Positions 17,574 through 26,486 are shown, numbered from the stretch's first letter. The stretch: 64,000 bases of DNA from Cytophagales bacterium (GCA_024742395.1 JANSYO010000006.1:1-64000); one strand, 5' to 3'. Made by a program: numbers and translations. Notes: generated by a model not told the origin, from the letters alone.

Positions 17574-17611
17574 AAATCGTACATAATATTCAAAATAAAC
17601 CGTTTAAGGCT

Positions 17612-17619
17612 TATTTTTG
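17612..17619 (+). promoter_or_regulatory. -7 box upstream of the SASA esterase gene
   Basis: TATTTTTG matches TAnnTTTG and lies only 9 nt before the ATG at 17629, which would give a very short or absent leader. It also covers the TTG at 17617 that could otherwise be read as an earlier start. Confidence 0.45.
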
Positions 17620-17628
17620 CCCCCGCTC

Positions 17629-19557
17629 ATGATGAAAAAGCTTACACTTCTGGCCTCTTTAACCTTGGCATGCCTTTCTGGATTGGCTCAGATTTCTATC
17701 TCTTTTCCAGTAGAACGTCAAATATTCCAAAGGAACAATTCGAATCAAGGTTACATCCATATCAGCGGTAACTTTACAGCTGATTATGACAGTATTACGG
17801 CAAAAGTTTTCCCCAGAGTAGTAGGTCAAGGTACCGCCAGTAATTGGCAAACCGTTGATTACAGAGACGGAAAACCCTATTTCTCCGGGAAGATTTTAGT
17901 TCAGGGCGGCTGGTACAAACTGGGCGTAAAAGCTTACAAAAACGGCGTACAAATTGACTCAGTAGGTAGAGAAAGAGTAGGCATGGGAGAGGTATTTGTC
18001 ATTGCTGGCCAATCAAATGCTACAGGTATTACTGAGCGTGTAGAAGGCGGGGTACCAACCGGACTTGGATATGATTCAAATGACGACAGGTCAAACGTTA
18101 TGCACTACTCAAATGGATATAATACCTACAATCCGTTACCCTTTGGGTTTTCTCAAATGAGTGCTGCTAATGTACCAAATGACACCCTTTTTATTGGCCC
18201 TTTTCATTCAGCACCGTGGTGCTGGGGAAAAGTCTCAGAGAATTTGGTTAGCATGCTTAACGTTCCGGTTTTGTTTTACGGAGCCGGATTTGGCGGAACA
18301 AAAGTTCAATGGTGGAAAGAATCTGCCAATGGTGAGCCCTTAACTTCTCCTTCTTATTTCATTTATGAAGAATATGATCACCCCTATGGAGCATTAGGAA
18401 TTGTCATGAGGCAGTATGCAGGGTTAACCGGTCTTAGATCAGTACTTTGGCACCAAGGGGAATCTGATCACGGAACCTCCTCTGGTGACTATCAAAGCTA
18501 TTTAACTCAAGTAATAGCTAAATCTCGTGAGCATTCGGAAATAGCAAATTTAACATGGATGGTAGCACGTGCCTCAAGATCTGTCAATACGGCATCCAAT
18601 GTGATACTTGGACAGCAAAACACCATTAATAATGATGCAAATGTCTTCAATGGTCCTGAAACTGACAATATTCTAACATCTGATGGCGGAACAACTTACA
18701 GGTCAGACGGAACGCACATGGATACTGATGCTGGTATTATTGAACATGCCAATTATTGGGTCAACTATATAACCAACGGATTCTTATCAAGCTCAACTCC
18801 CGTATTGGCAAATGATCTTTTAGAATTAAACTTTGCCTGCAACCCCGCTAACGCTTCAACTCCTATAACACTATCTGTTTCAGGAACCTATGATGACTAT
18901 GCCTGGTCAAATAGAGATAATACGGATTCAGAAGCTCGGGGACAATTTAATAATTGCTGTAAAACCCACACAGTTTTACCTGGGGCTACGTACCACCGCT
19001 TAAACTGGCAATACGATAGTACAAGCAGCATTACTGTGGGTCCGGGTCGTTATGCTTTAAATGTCAGAAAGCCTTCATCCGGAAAAATTCTTTTTAGTCC
19101 AATTGTAGACTTAAATTCATTTACGCTACCTACCAGTCCATCTTTCACCACTTCGGCGGCACAGATCAGACCTGGAGATTCAGTCACTCTTACGGGAGCA
19201 AACTGTAACGGTAGTTATTTATGGAATACCTCCGCCACAGCAAACCCTTTAGTCATTAGTCCGGCCTCTACGGCCTCTTACAGTGTTCAGTGTAAAACTT
19301 TACATTGTCTGAGTGCAGCCACAGCTGCTCAGCAGGTGGTGGTTTCTTCCTGTTTTGGTTCACCTCTTACCTTAAGCGGTACGGTGAGTACAGCTCAGTC
19401 ATATTATGGCAGCCTTCAGAACATTGGTAGTACGCAGCAAATCACCTCGCCTAATGGTAAAATAGATTACAAGGCCAGCGACAATATCACCCTTAGTCCG
19501 GGTTTCAAGGCTGAAAGCGGAACCGTTTTCAAAGCCACCATAGAAGACTGCAATTAG
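17629..19557 (+). CDS. Secreted SASA-type esterase with conserved Cys C-terminal domain
   Basis: A 642-residue exoprotein. I take the ATG at 17629 (or 17632) rather than the upstream TTG, because a clean Sec signal MMKKLTLLASLTLACLSGLAQ follows. Residues about 20-115 form a beta-rich domain; about 120-375 is a sialate O-acetylesterase/SGNH-like domain with the catalytic block VFVIAGQSNATG and the later WHQGESDHG. An Ig-like segment (ITLSVSG... and GDSVTLTGANCNG) precedes a roughly 65-residue C-terminal domain ending SPGFKAESGTVFKATIEDCN. That last domain recurs in the genes at 26487 and 50831. Probable action: removal of acyl groups from extracellular glycans. Confidence 0.83.
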   Translation: MMKKLTLLASLTLACLSGLAQISISFPVERQIFQRNNSNQGYIHISGNFTADYDSITAKVFPRVVGQGTASNWQTVDYRDGKPYFSGKILVQGGWYKLGVKAYKNGVQIDSVGRERVGMGEVFVIAGQSNATGITERVEGGVPTGLGYDSNDDRSNVMHYSNGYNTYNPLPFGFSQMSAANVPNDTLFIGPFHSAPWCWGKVSENLVSMLNVPVLFYGAGFGGTKVQWWKESANGEPLTSPSYFIYEEYDHPYGALGIVMRQYAGLTGLRSVLWHQGESDHGTSSGDYQSYLTQVIAKSREHSEIANLTWMVARASRSVNTASNVILGQQNTINNDANVFNGPETDNILTSDGGTTYRSDGTHMDTDAGIIEHANYWVNYITNGFLSSSTPVLANDLLELNFACNPANASTPITLSVSGTYDDYAWSNRDNTDSEARGQFNNCCKTHTVLPGATYHRLNWQYDSTSSITVGPGRYALNVRKPSSGKILFSPIVDLNSFTLPTSPSFTTSAAQIRPGDSVTLTGANCNGSYLWNTSATANPLVISPASTASYSVQCKTLHCLSAATAAQQVVVSSCFGSPLTLSGTVSTAQSYYGSLQNIGSTQQITSPNGKIDYKASDNITLSPGFKAESGTVFKATIEDCN

Positions 19558-19583
19558 TCGTAAATTTTCCTGAAAAATTCATA

Positions 19584-19643
19584 TAGTATGCTTGCATAAC
19601 ATTCTTTTATTGGCTTTATTTGTAATGGTATGCAAGCATACTA
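19584..19643 (+). promoter_or_regulatory. Paired palindromic operator upstream of acyl-CoA dehydrogenase
   Basis: Two copies of the palindrome TATGC-NN-GCATA: TATGCTTGCATA (19587-19598) and TATGCAAGCATA (19629-19640). The centres lie 42 bp apart, four helical turns. With flanks they form an exact 15-bp inverted repeat (19584-19598 and 19629-19643). The layout is that of a TetR- or FadR-type operator bound by two dimers on one DNA face. No regulator gene is adjacent. Confidence 0.75.
19592..19622 (+). promoter_or_regulatory. Probable promoter of acyl-CoA dehydrogenase
   Basis: TTG at 19592-19594 and TTTATTTG at 19615-19622 (one mismatch to TAnnTTTG) with a 20-bp spacer. The TTG lies in the first palindrome and the second palindrome covers the expected start of transcription, so binding there should repress. 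Confidence 0.45.
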
Positions 19644-19674
19644 ATTTCACTAACAATATTATATTCCAATAGAT

Positions 19675-21471
19675 ATGTCAGCCGTAGCCGAAAATGAAGC
19701 CTTAAAAGGCGGAGAATTCCTGATCAAAGAGACTCAGGCACAAGATATTTTCATTCCTGAAGAGTTTAATGAAGAGCAGCAAATGATCGCTGATACTTGC
19801 CGCGACTTCCTAAAAACTGAGGTTCATCCTATTTTGGATAAAATTGACAAAGCAGAGACACCTGAGCTAATGTCTTCTCTAATGGACAAAGCAGGTGAAT
19901 TAGGTCTGCTTGGTACTGCTGTTCCTGAAGAGTATGAGGGTTTTGGAATGAACTTTAACACCTCTATGCTGGTAGCCGAAGTTCTGGGAGCTGGTTACTC
20001 CTTTTCTGTGGCACAGTCTGCCCATACAGGAATTGGTACATTACCTATTCTATATTACGGAAACGAAGATCAAAAACAAAAATACTTGCCTAAGCTGGCT
20101 TCAGGCGAGTGGAAAGCAGCCTACTGTTTAACCGAGCCAGACAGCGGATCAGATGCCAACTCAGGCAAAACCAAAGCTGAACTGACAGCAGATGGCAAGC
20201 ATTACAAAATAAACGGGCAAAAAATGTGGATCACTAATGGTGGTTTTGCCGACGTGTTTATTGTTTTTGCTAAAATAGAAGACGATAAAAATCTAACTGC
20301 CTTTATAGTAGAAAAAGATTTTGGTGGCATCACCATGAATGAGCCAGAGCATAAAATGGGGATTAAAGGATCTGATACCCGTCAGGTCTTTTTCAATGAT
20401 TGCATGGTACCTTCAGAAAACATGTTGTCAGATCGTGGAATGGGCTTTAAAATAGCCGTAAACATTCTGAATGTAGGCCGAATTAAATTAGGGGTAGCCG
20501 CAGTAGGCGGCTCAAAAGGAGTAGCTACACAAGCTGTAAATTATGCCAACGAACGTAAGCAGTTCGGAATCTCTATAGGTCGATTTGGTGCTATCAAACA
20601 TAAATTAGGTGAAATGGCTACCCGAATCTGGGTGTGTGAGTCTGCCTGTTATCGTGCCGGTCAAAACATAGACGATCTCATAGAGAAACTGAAAGCAGAA
20701 GGCAAGTCTGACGCTTCGGCCAAGTTAAAAGCTTTGGAGCAGTTTGCTATAGAATGTGCCATCATGAAAGTGCACGGATCTGAAGTACTCGATTATGTGG
20801 TAGATGAAGGTGTACAAGTTTATGGTGGTATGGGTTACTCTGCAGATGCCCCTATGGACAGGGCTTATCGCGACTCCAGAATCAACAGGATATTTGAAGG
20901 TACGAATGAAATCAACCGCCTGCTGATTGTAGACATGCTTCTTAAAAGAGCCATGAAAGGCGAAATGGACCTGATGGGTCCTGCAGGAGAGGTAGCCAAA
21001 GAGATCATGTCCATTCCATCTTTCGGAAATGATGACGAAGGTCTCTTTAGTGCAGAAAAGAAAGTATTGAAAAATCTCAAAAAAGCGGTTCTGATGGTGG
21101 CAGGTGCGGCTGTACAGAAATTTATGATGAAACTTTCTCATGAGCAGGAGATTCTGATGAACTGTGCCGATATGATTATTGAGGTTTACACTGCCGAGTC
21201 TGCCTTGTTAAGATTAGAGAAATTAATTGGAATCAAAGGTGAAGAGGCTATGTCTTTACAAAAAGATATGATGATGATTAACCTTCATAATGCTGTAGCC
21301 AAAGCCACTGCTGCCGGCAGAGAGGCAATTCAGTCTTTTGCTGAAGGAGATGAACTTCGTGTTATGCTTATGGGACTAAAAAGGTTTACTAAAATTGAGC
21401 CTTTTAATACCAAAGATGCCCGCAGAAGGGTGGCAGATGCCATGCTGGAAGAAAGTAAATATGTATTCTAA
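19675..21471 (+). CDS. Acyl-CoA dehydrogenase
   Basis: A 598-residue flavoenzyme of the long Bacteroidota type: the usual ~380-residue core plus a ~200-residue C-terminal helical extension. Signatures: AYCLTEPDSGSDANSGKT (FAD/substrate motif), KMWITNGGFADVFIVFA, GIKGSDTRQVFFNDC, and the QVYGGMGYSADAPMDRAYRDSRINRIFEGTNEI region split over the C-terminal helices, where the catalytic base is expected. It oxidises acyl-CoA in the first step of beta-oxidation. It stands alone, with its own regulated promoter and a terminator. Confidence 0.95.
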   Translation: MSAVAENEALKGGEFLIKETQAQDIFIPEEFNEEQQMIADTCRDFLKTEVHPILDKIDKAETPELMSSLMDKAGELGLLGTAVPEEYEGFGMNFNTSMLVAEVLGAGYSFSVAQSAHTGIGTLPILYYGNEDQKQKYLPKLASGEWKAAYCLTEPDSGSDANSGKTKAELTADGKHYKINGQKMWITNGGFADVFIVFAKIEDDKNLTAFIVEKDFGGITMNEPEHKMGIKGSDTRQVFFNDCMVPSENMLSDRGMGFKIAVNILNVGRIKLGVAAVGGSKGVATQAVNYANERKQFGISIGRFGAIKHKLGEMATRIWVCESACYRAGQNIDDLIEKLKAEGKSDASAKLKALEQFAIECAIMKVHGSEVLDYVVDEGVQVYGGMGYSADAPMDRAYRDSRINRIFEGTNEINRLLIVDMLLKRAMKGEMDLMGPAGEVAKEIMSIPSFGNDDEGLFSAEKKVLKNLKKAVLMVAGAAVQKFMMKLSHEQEILMNCADMIIEVYTAESALLRLEKLIGIKGEEAMSLQKDMMMINLHNAVAKATAAGREAIQSFAEGDELRVMLMGLKRFTKIEPFNTKDARRRVADAMLEESKYVF

Positions 21472-21513
21472 GCAAATGGGTCAATTTTTGATCTTTAGAA
21501 GATAAACTGTAAC

Positions 21514-21547
21514 AAAACCGTCTTGCACTTGTAAGGCGGTTTTTTTC
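21514..21547 (+). terminator. Intrinsic terminator after acyl-CoA dehydrogenase
   Basis: Stem AAAACCGTCTT / AAGGCGGTTTT with one G-U pair and an 8-base loop, followed by a run of eight or more T. Confidence 0.9.
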
Positions 21548-21594
21548 TTGATTTATTGCTACTCAAAAGAAAATCTGAGTAGAATAACAAAACC

Positions 21595-23577
21595 ATGCCC
21601 TCCTCTATAGAGTTAGTGCTTCCTTTTGTCAATGACCTTGATAAGGCTTTCAGCCAAAAGCTGGAAGACAAGAGGCAAACTGTCTTTTTTAATAAAGGAG
21701 AAGTAATCACCACTCAATATGACCTTGGCGAAGACTTCTATATTCTTCTGGAAGGAGGTATAGATTTTTCTATCAAAGTAGAACAAGAGCTGGAAGAACT
21801 CATCGTAGGCTCAAGCCACCGGAAATTTACGCCCATAGGCTGGTCAGGTTTTAAAGAACCGTACAGGTATGCCACCACTGTAACGGCTACCGCTAATTCA
21901 GAATTGTTGTCTTGGTCGCATGCAGATTTGAGAGAACTCTTTGAGGAGTTCCCGGCCTCCGGAATGCGTTTTCTGGAGTTTGTGGCTCAGCAAAGTCAGA
22001 GCATGCTTCTGGAAATAAGAAAGGTGCTGGCTCAACTGGTACCCGTCTCAGAGCAAAGTTTTCTTGACTTAACTACCACTCAAAGTGTAGAACCCGGCAT
22101 AAGCCTAGAACCAATTGACATCTTAAGAAGATCTCCTTTTTTTGAGGTATTTCAGGAAAATGAATTGGAAGATTTTCAGGAAATGGGTGTGAAACATCAA
22201 ATAGACCGAGGTGAAAAACTCTTCAGGCAAAATCAGCCGGCAGAGAGTTTTGATATGTTCATGAGTGGACGTGTGGCTTTGGTTTATGCCTTAGATGAGG
22301 ACAATACTCAATTAGACCGTCGAATAGTCTCACAAGAAGGTTATCTGGTGAGTACCGGTGCGTTTACTCCTTCGGGGCTCAATTACCTTACTTGTGTCTC
22401 GCTATCTCCCAGTACTATTTTCAGAATAGACGCCAGTATACTCAAAGCCTATTTTGAAAGAAAGCCCGAAACCGGCCTGAGGTTTTATCTTAGATTATTA
22501 TGGTACTACAGTAACAGGCTGCGGTCTGCCAGAGCCAAACTCATCCGTATTAAATATGACGGTGAAATAAGTTCTGTTAAAAACCTGATTGAGCAAAATT
22601 GCACTCAGCTCGATGTTCTTTCTGAACTTCATAAGGTGCCGCATCTTTTAAGAAGTACATTTACCCTTCAGGATGCCCTGCTGAAGCTAAAAGATCTTTC
22701 AATTAACGGACAGTCTTTAGAGAGAAGGTTAGCATTCTTAGCACTGGATATACTTACCGAGGTAGTAAGGGAAAACGAGTTTTATAATGGCTTATCAAAA
22801 ACATACTCAGCGGTAGTGAATGCTCCCAAAAACCTAAGCGAAAAGGATGTCAGAGCCTTGTGTGCCGATTCGTTTATCGAGGTTTTTGAGAAAACTAACT
22901 ACTCACTGAGCGGATTGGAGAATCTGCCGGACGAGCCCGCCATTTTTATTTATAACCATTTACAGAATCATCCCTTTAATACACTGCCCAATAACTTTCA
23001 GCTAACCTTAGATTCACACTTTATATCTTCGGTTATCTTGCATAAGAAGTATGGAAACCCCGGAGTACGTGTGGTAAGAGTGCCAAGAGGAGAAGAATAC
23101 GGCCATCAATATTATTACGAAAGACTGGGGCACATTCCGGTGTATACTTTCGAGTCTGGCAGCCGATTTGACTCTCCTGAATATCGGAAAAAGCAACGCC
23201 AATCCTTTTATGATCAGGCAGCTTCTTATTTAGAAAACAATACGCCGATTATGCTGGCTCCTGAGGGCACCAGTTCTACTACTGAGAATTCTCCGGGAGC
23301 ATTTAAAGCGGGAGCATTTTTATTGGCCGCTAAAATGAAAAAAGAGCCTTTAATAGTACCTGTGGCCGTGGCTAATTTCGATAAAAGGCTTAACCGAACC
23401 ACCTTTAGTGCGGTGGTTAAAAAGCCCTTCAGGATTTCTGAAAAAGTAAAAGATGTAAACAATAGAGAGGAGTTAACTGCCTTTTTAATAGAGTATCAGA
23501 AGACTTTTAAAACCTATATAGAAGAAGCAAGCGAACAAGCGAAGTCAAACCCCTGGTCAGACTTACTAAATTCATAA
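21595..23577 (+). CDS. Double cNMP-binding-domain / PlsC-like acyltransferase fusion
   Basis: A 660-residue soluble-looking protein. Residues about 15-145 and 172-320 each have the cyclic-nucleotide-binding (CAP effector) fold: the first includes FFNKGEVITTQYDLGEDFYILLEGG, the second RGEKLFRQNQPAESFDMFMSGRVAL. Residues about 425-640 resemble the lysophospholipid acyltransferase family, with NH at 454-455 and the PEGTSS motif at 556-561. The motif I Asp of NHx4D is replaced (Pro460), so catalysis is uncertain. A helical linker (320-410) joins the parts. Stop is followed after 2 bp by the SGNH hydrolase gene. Suggested role: ligand-gated lipid or acyl-chain transfer; inference only. Confidence 0.75.
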   Translation: MPSSIELVLPFVNDLDKAFSQKLEDKRQTVFFNKGEVITTQYDLGEDFYILLEGGIDFSIKVEQELEELIVGSSHRKFTPIGWSGFKEPYRYATTVTATANSELLSWSHADLRELFEEFPASGMRFLEFVAQQSQSMLLEIRKVLAQLVPVSEQSFLDLTTTQSVEPGISLEPIDILRRSPFFEVFQENELEDFQEMGVKHQIDRGEKLFRQNQPAESFDMFMSGRVALVYALDEDNTQLDRRIVSQEGYLVSTGAFTPSGLNYLTCVSLSPSTIFRIDASILKAYFERKPETGLRFYLRLLWYYSNRLRSARAKLIRIKYDGEISSVKNLIEQNCTQLDVLSELHKVPHLLRSTFTLQDALLKLKDLSINGQSLERRLAFLALDILTEVVRENEFYNGLSKTYSAVVNAPKNLSEKDVRALCADSFIEVFEKTNYSLSGLENLPDEPAIFIYNHLQNHPFNTLPNNFQLTLDSHFISSVILHKKYGNPGVRVVRVPRGEEYGHQYYYERLGHIPVYTFESGSRFDSPEYRKKQRQSFYDQAASYLENNTPIMLAPEGTSSTTENSPGAFKAGAFLLAAKMKKEPLIVPVAVANFDKRLNRTTFSAVVKKPFRISEKVKDVNNREELTAFLIEYQKTFKTYIEEASEQAKSNPWSDLLNS

Positions 23578-23579
23578 AT

Positions 23580-24170
23580 ATGCACGAAGAGTTTAAAGAA
23601 GAGGTGGCCGTTCTGGCTCACACAAGACTAAAAGATGTAAGAGAAAATCAAGTGGTTTTTTATGGAAGCAGTTCTTTCAGACTTTGGGAAACTCTTTCTG
23701 AAGATTTCCCTGAACTGGATGTCATTAACCTGGCTTTTGGGGGCTCCAAAATTATCGATTGCTCCTATTATTATGATTCATTGTTAGGGCAAACCAAGCC
23801 TTCAAAAATCATTTTCTATGCCGGAGATAATGACATAGCTGATGAAGCCTCCGCAGAAACTATTTTACAGCGTTTCAAGGACTTTTTGCAGAAGGTTGAC
23901 AGCCAATTTGCGGAAGTACCTTTGACATTTTTGAGCATAAAACCAAGCCCTATCAGAGCTCAAATGCTTCCTACAATTCAGAAGACCAATGAGCTGATCA
24001 AAGCCTTTTTAGAGGCACGGAATAACCGAACGTATCTTGATATTCATTTTGCTATGCTTTCAGAAGGTAATGTCAGACCAGAACTCTTCACAGAAGATGA
24101 GCTTCACATGAACCCTGACGGTTATTCTATCTGGACAGCCATACTCAGAAAACACCTTCTTTTAGATTAG
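23580..24170 (+). CDS. SGNH/GDSL-family hydrolase
   Basis: A 196-residue single-domain hydrolase. Block I is YGSSSFRLW near residue 30 (nucleophile Ser in GSSS), block II has Gly in LAFGGSKI, block III is AGDND with Asn, and block V is EDELHMNPDGY with the Asp/His pair. No signal peptide, so cytoplasmic. It starts 2 bp after the acyltransferase fusion, so the two are surely one operon and likely act on the same acyl ester or lysolipid. Confidence 0.88.
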   Translation: MHEEFKEEVAVLAHTRLKDVRENQVVFYGSSSFRLWETLSEDFPELDVINLAFGGSKIIDCSYYYDSLLGQTKPSKIIFYAGDNDIADEASAETILQRFKDFLQKVDSQFAEVPLTFLSIKPSPIRAQMLPTIQKTNELIKAFLEARNNRTYLDIHFAMLSEGNVRPELFTEDELHMNPDGYSIWTAILRKHLLLD

Positions 24171-24242
24171 ATCAAAGACAATTTCAGAGGTTCTTAATTT
24201 GTTAAAATTATTACCTTACTTTACATCTATTTAAAGAAGCAA

Positions 24243-24974
24243 ATGTCTATTTCTATTCACAATCTTACCAAAGTTTATGGTTCACAAAAGGCCATAGACT
24301 CCTTAAGCTTTGATATCCCAAAGGGTCAAATTGTCGGTTTTTTAGGGCCAAATGGAGCTGGAAAAAGCACTACCATGAAGATTTTGACCGGCTACCTTGA
24401 AGCCACTTCGGGTACCGCCAGCGTGAATGGTTTTGATGTACAAAAAGAAGATATGCAGGCCAAAAACAGCATTGGTTATTTGCCTGAGCATAATCCACTC
24501 TATCTTGAAATGTACGTCAAAGAATTTCTGGAATTTGCAGGTTCACTTTATAAAATGAAAGGTGCTGCATTAAAAAACCGTGTGGCTGAAATCATTGAAC
24601 AGGTAGGCCTGAGTAGAGAAAGCCACAAGAAAATAGGACAGTTATCTAAAGGTTACAGACAGAGGGTAGGCCTGGCCCAAGCCCTCATTCATGACCCTGA
24701 AGTGCTTATTCTAGATGAACCCACCACGGGTCTTGACCCAAACCAGCTCGCTGAAATACGGGCTCTGATAAAAGAGGTAGGAAAGGACAAGACCGTTATT
24801 TTAAGTACGCATATCATGCAGGAGGTAGAGTCTATTTGCGAACGAGCCATCATCATTAACCTGGGTAAGATAGTGGCCGATAAAAGCATTAAAGAACTTA
24901 AGTCAGCCGGACAGAGTATGGAAGAGGTTTTCAGGGAATTAACAGGAAAGCATAACGAAGCCAACAATGCCTGA
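24243..24974 (+). CDS. ABC transporter ATP-binding protein, GldA-like
   Basis: A 243-residue ABC ATPase: Walker A GFLGPNGAGKSTTMK, Q-loop region IGYLPEHNPLYLEMYV, signature LSKGYRQRVGLAQAL, Walker B VLILDEPTTGLDP and H-loop STHIMQEVE. The YLPEHNPLY variant and the LTGYLEATSGTASVNG pattern resemble GldA of Bacteroidota gliding machinery, but GldA is usually near 300 residues and this lacks about 55 at the C terminus. No permease gene follows. Its last 8 bp overlap the HipA-like gene. Other ABC-2 type exporters remain possible partners. Confidence 0.8.
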   Translation: MSISIHNLTKVYGSQKAIDSLSFDIPKGQIVGFLGPNGAGKSTTMKILTGYLEATSGTASVNGFDVQKEDMQAKNSIGYLPEHNPLYLEMYVKEFLEFAGSLYKMKGAALKNRVAEIIEQVGLSRESHKKIGQLSKGYRQRVGLAQALIHDPEVLILDEPTTGLDPNQLAEIRALIKEVGKDKTVILSTHIMQEVESICERAIIINLGKIVADKSIKELKSAGQSMEEVFRELTGKHNEANNA

Positions 24975-25725
24975 AATAAGGACTGTACATATTGACAGAT
25001 ACGTAACGCCGCTTAGAGAAGGGGGCTCACTCCCCGCCATAGTAGATGCAGATGATGGTTTCATGTATGTCCTGAAGTTCAGAGGAGCCGGACAAGGATG
25101 CAAGGCACTTATAGCGGACCTCATAGGTGGTGAACTTGCCCGAGCAGCCGGATTAAAAATCCCTGAAATAGTCTTCGGTGAACTGCCCGAAGGCTATGGC
25201 CGCACTGAACCGGATGAAGAAATTCAGGATCTCTTAAAATGGAGCACCGGTTTAAATCTGGGTATTCATTACCTGCAAGGCTCTATCACATTTGACCCTG
25301 TGGCTCACAGTGTAGAGCCAGAGCTGGCCTCCAAAATCGTTTGGTTAGATGCCTTCTTGATGAATATTGACCGTACGCCCAGAAATACAAATATGCTTTT
25401 CTGGAAAAGTGAACTCTGGCTGATTGATCATGGGGCTTCCCTTTACTTTCACCACCAGCCAGAAAACTGGAAAGAGCAAAGCCAAAAGCCTTTTGTGCAA
25501 ATAAAAGAACACGTTTTACTCAAAAGTGCCTCCATGTTAGAGGCCGTTCATAGCCAAATGCTCGAACTGCTGAATCCTGAGCTTATTGAGAGTATTGTGG
25601 CTTTAATACCAGAGGACTGGTTACTTTCAGACCCCAGCCTGAGCAAAGAACTTTATCTGAATTTTTTACTGGAACGCAGATCTCATGCCGACCTGTTTTT
25701 AAAGGAAGCGATCCATGCCAGATAA
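24967..25725 (+). CDS. HipA-like kinase
   Basis: A 252-residue protein with a HipA-like (PF20613-type) kinase fold. K37 in YVLKFRG is the likely ATP Lys; the catalytic loop reads NIDRTPRNTN with D135 and N140; the metal-binding Asp is D154 in LIDHG. It lacks the HipB-interaction N-terminal domain and is about half the size of E. coli HipA. The ATG overlaps the ABC gene stop by 8 bp, and its own end overlaps the DUF3037 gene by 11 bp. A Ser/Thr kinase activity is inferred; the substrate is unknown. The partner is probably the DUF3037 protein. Confidence 0.78.
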   Translation: MPEIRTVHIDRYVTPLREGGSLPAIVDADDGFMYVLKFRGAGQGCKALIADLIGGELARAAGLKIPEIVFGELPEGYGRTEPDEEIQDLLKWSTGLNLGIHYLQGSITFDPVAHSVEPELASKIVWLDAFLMNIDRTPRNTNMLFWKSELWLIDHGASLYFHHQPENWKEQSQKPFVQIKEHVLLKSASMLEAVHSQMLELLNPELIESIVALIPEDWLLSDPSLSKELYLNFLLERRSHADLFLKEAIHAR

Positions 25726-26098
25726 ACACGTTTACGAATACGCCATTTTACGCTTAGTCCCTCGGGTAGACCGTGGCGAGTGTATCAATGTGGGTGTGGT
25801 GCTTTTTTCTAAATCGTTACGTTTTCTGGGTTTCAAATATATATTAGATGAAGCCAGAGTGGCAGCTTTTAGCCCCGAAACAGACATTAAAGAAGTAAGA
25901 GAGCATCTTTTTTCGTTTCAGAAAATTTGTGATGCCAGCAAAGACTCAGGTCTTATAGGCCAGCAAGACCAAGCTTCACGTTTCAGATGGCTTACCGCCA
26001 AAAGAAGCACCATTCTGCAAGCCTCCGAAATACATCCGGGCTATACAGAAAACCCTCAAGAAGCTCTCAATTGTATTTTTGAGAAAATGGTCTCATAA
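25715..26098 (+). CDS. DUF3037 protein, HipA-like kinase partner
   Basis: A 127-residue protein of the DUF3037 family. Recognisable core: YEYAILRLVPRVDRGECINVGVVLF, then a charged helical half and a conserved RFRWLTAKRSTILQASE. No DNA-binding motif is visible, so it is not a HipB homologue. It overlaps the HipA-like kinase gene by 11 bp, a pairing I recall as recurrent, suggesting an obligate partner or substrate. Function unknown. Confidence 0.8.
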   Translation: MPDKHVYEYAILRLVPRVDRGECINVGVVLFSKSLRFLGFKYILDEARVAAFSPETDIKEVREHLFSFQKICDASKDSGLIGQQDQASRFRWLTAKRSTILQASEIHPGYTENPQEALNCIFEKMVS

Positions 26099-26486
26099 CT
26101 GACTCTTCAATGTTTAAAATTAAGCATGAAATTTTGGCATTGTAATATCATATTTTACTGTTTATTTAAAAGTACTATTGATAAAGGCTATTTCATCTGT
26201 TCTTGATAAATCTCATCAATCATTAGAATTTTATAAGATCTAACTTAAAATATATTTGTCAATTAAATAGAATAATAATTGTGAATCTTTTGAGATCGAT
26301 TTGATTGTGTTTACTTGCTGATTTGTAAAATCCTGCGACGGATCAAAGGGAAAATATTTAGACTTACAATAGATTTTCTGAACAATGCGGACTAAGTATT
26401 ATTTTAAAGGAACCTAAAACAAATTGAAAGCCAATTTGATAAATTTTATTGCTTCACGAAAGTATATTTTACACTTTTATATGTAG
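26099..26486. other. 388-bp AT-rich intergenic region
   Basis: No ORF with coding features, tRNA or strong terminator. A TATATTTG box on the plus strand at 26251-26258 lies 228 bp before the next gene with no -33 partner. TATATTTT at 26463-26470, 16 bp before the ATG at 26487 with TTTG 24 bp upstream, is the more likely promoter. Confidence 0.4.

Noticed and set aside
17617-17628. TTG start for the SASA esterase gene
   Set aside because: It overlaps a -7 promoter box and an ATG with a perfect signal peptide follows.
26251-26258. TATATTTG as promoter for the Kre9-like gene
   Set aside because: It lies 228 bp upstream with no -33 partner; a closer candidate exists at 26463.
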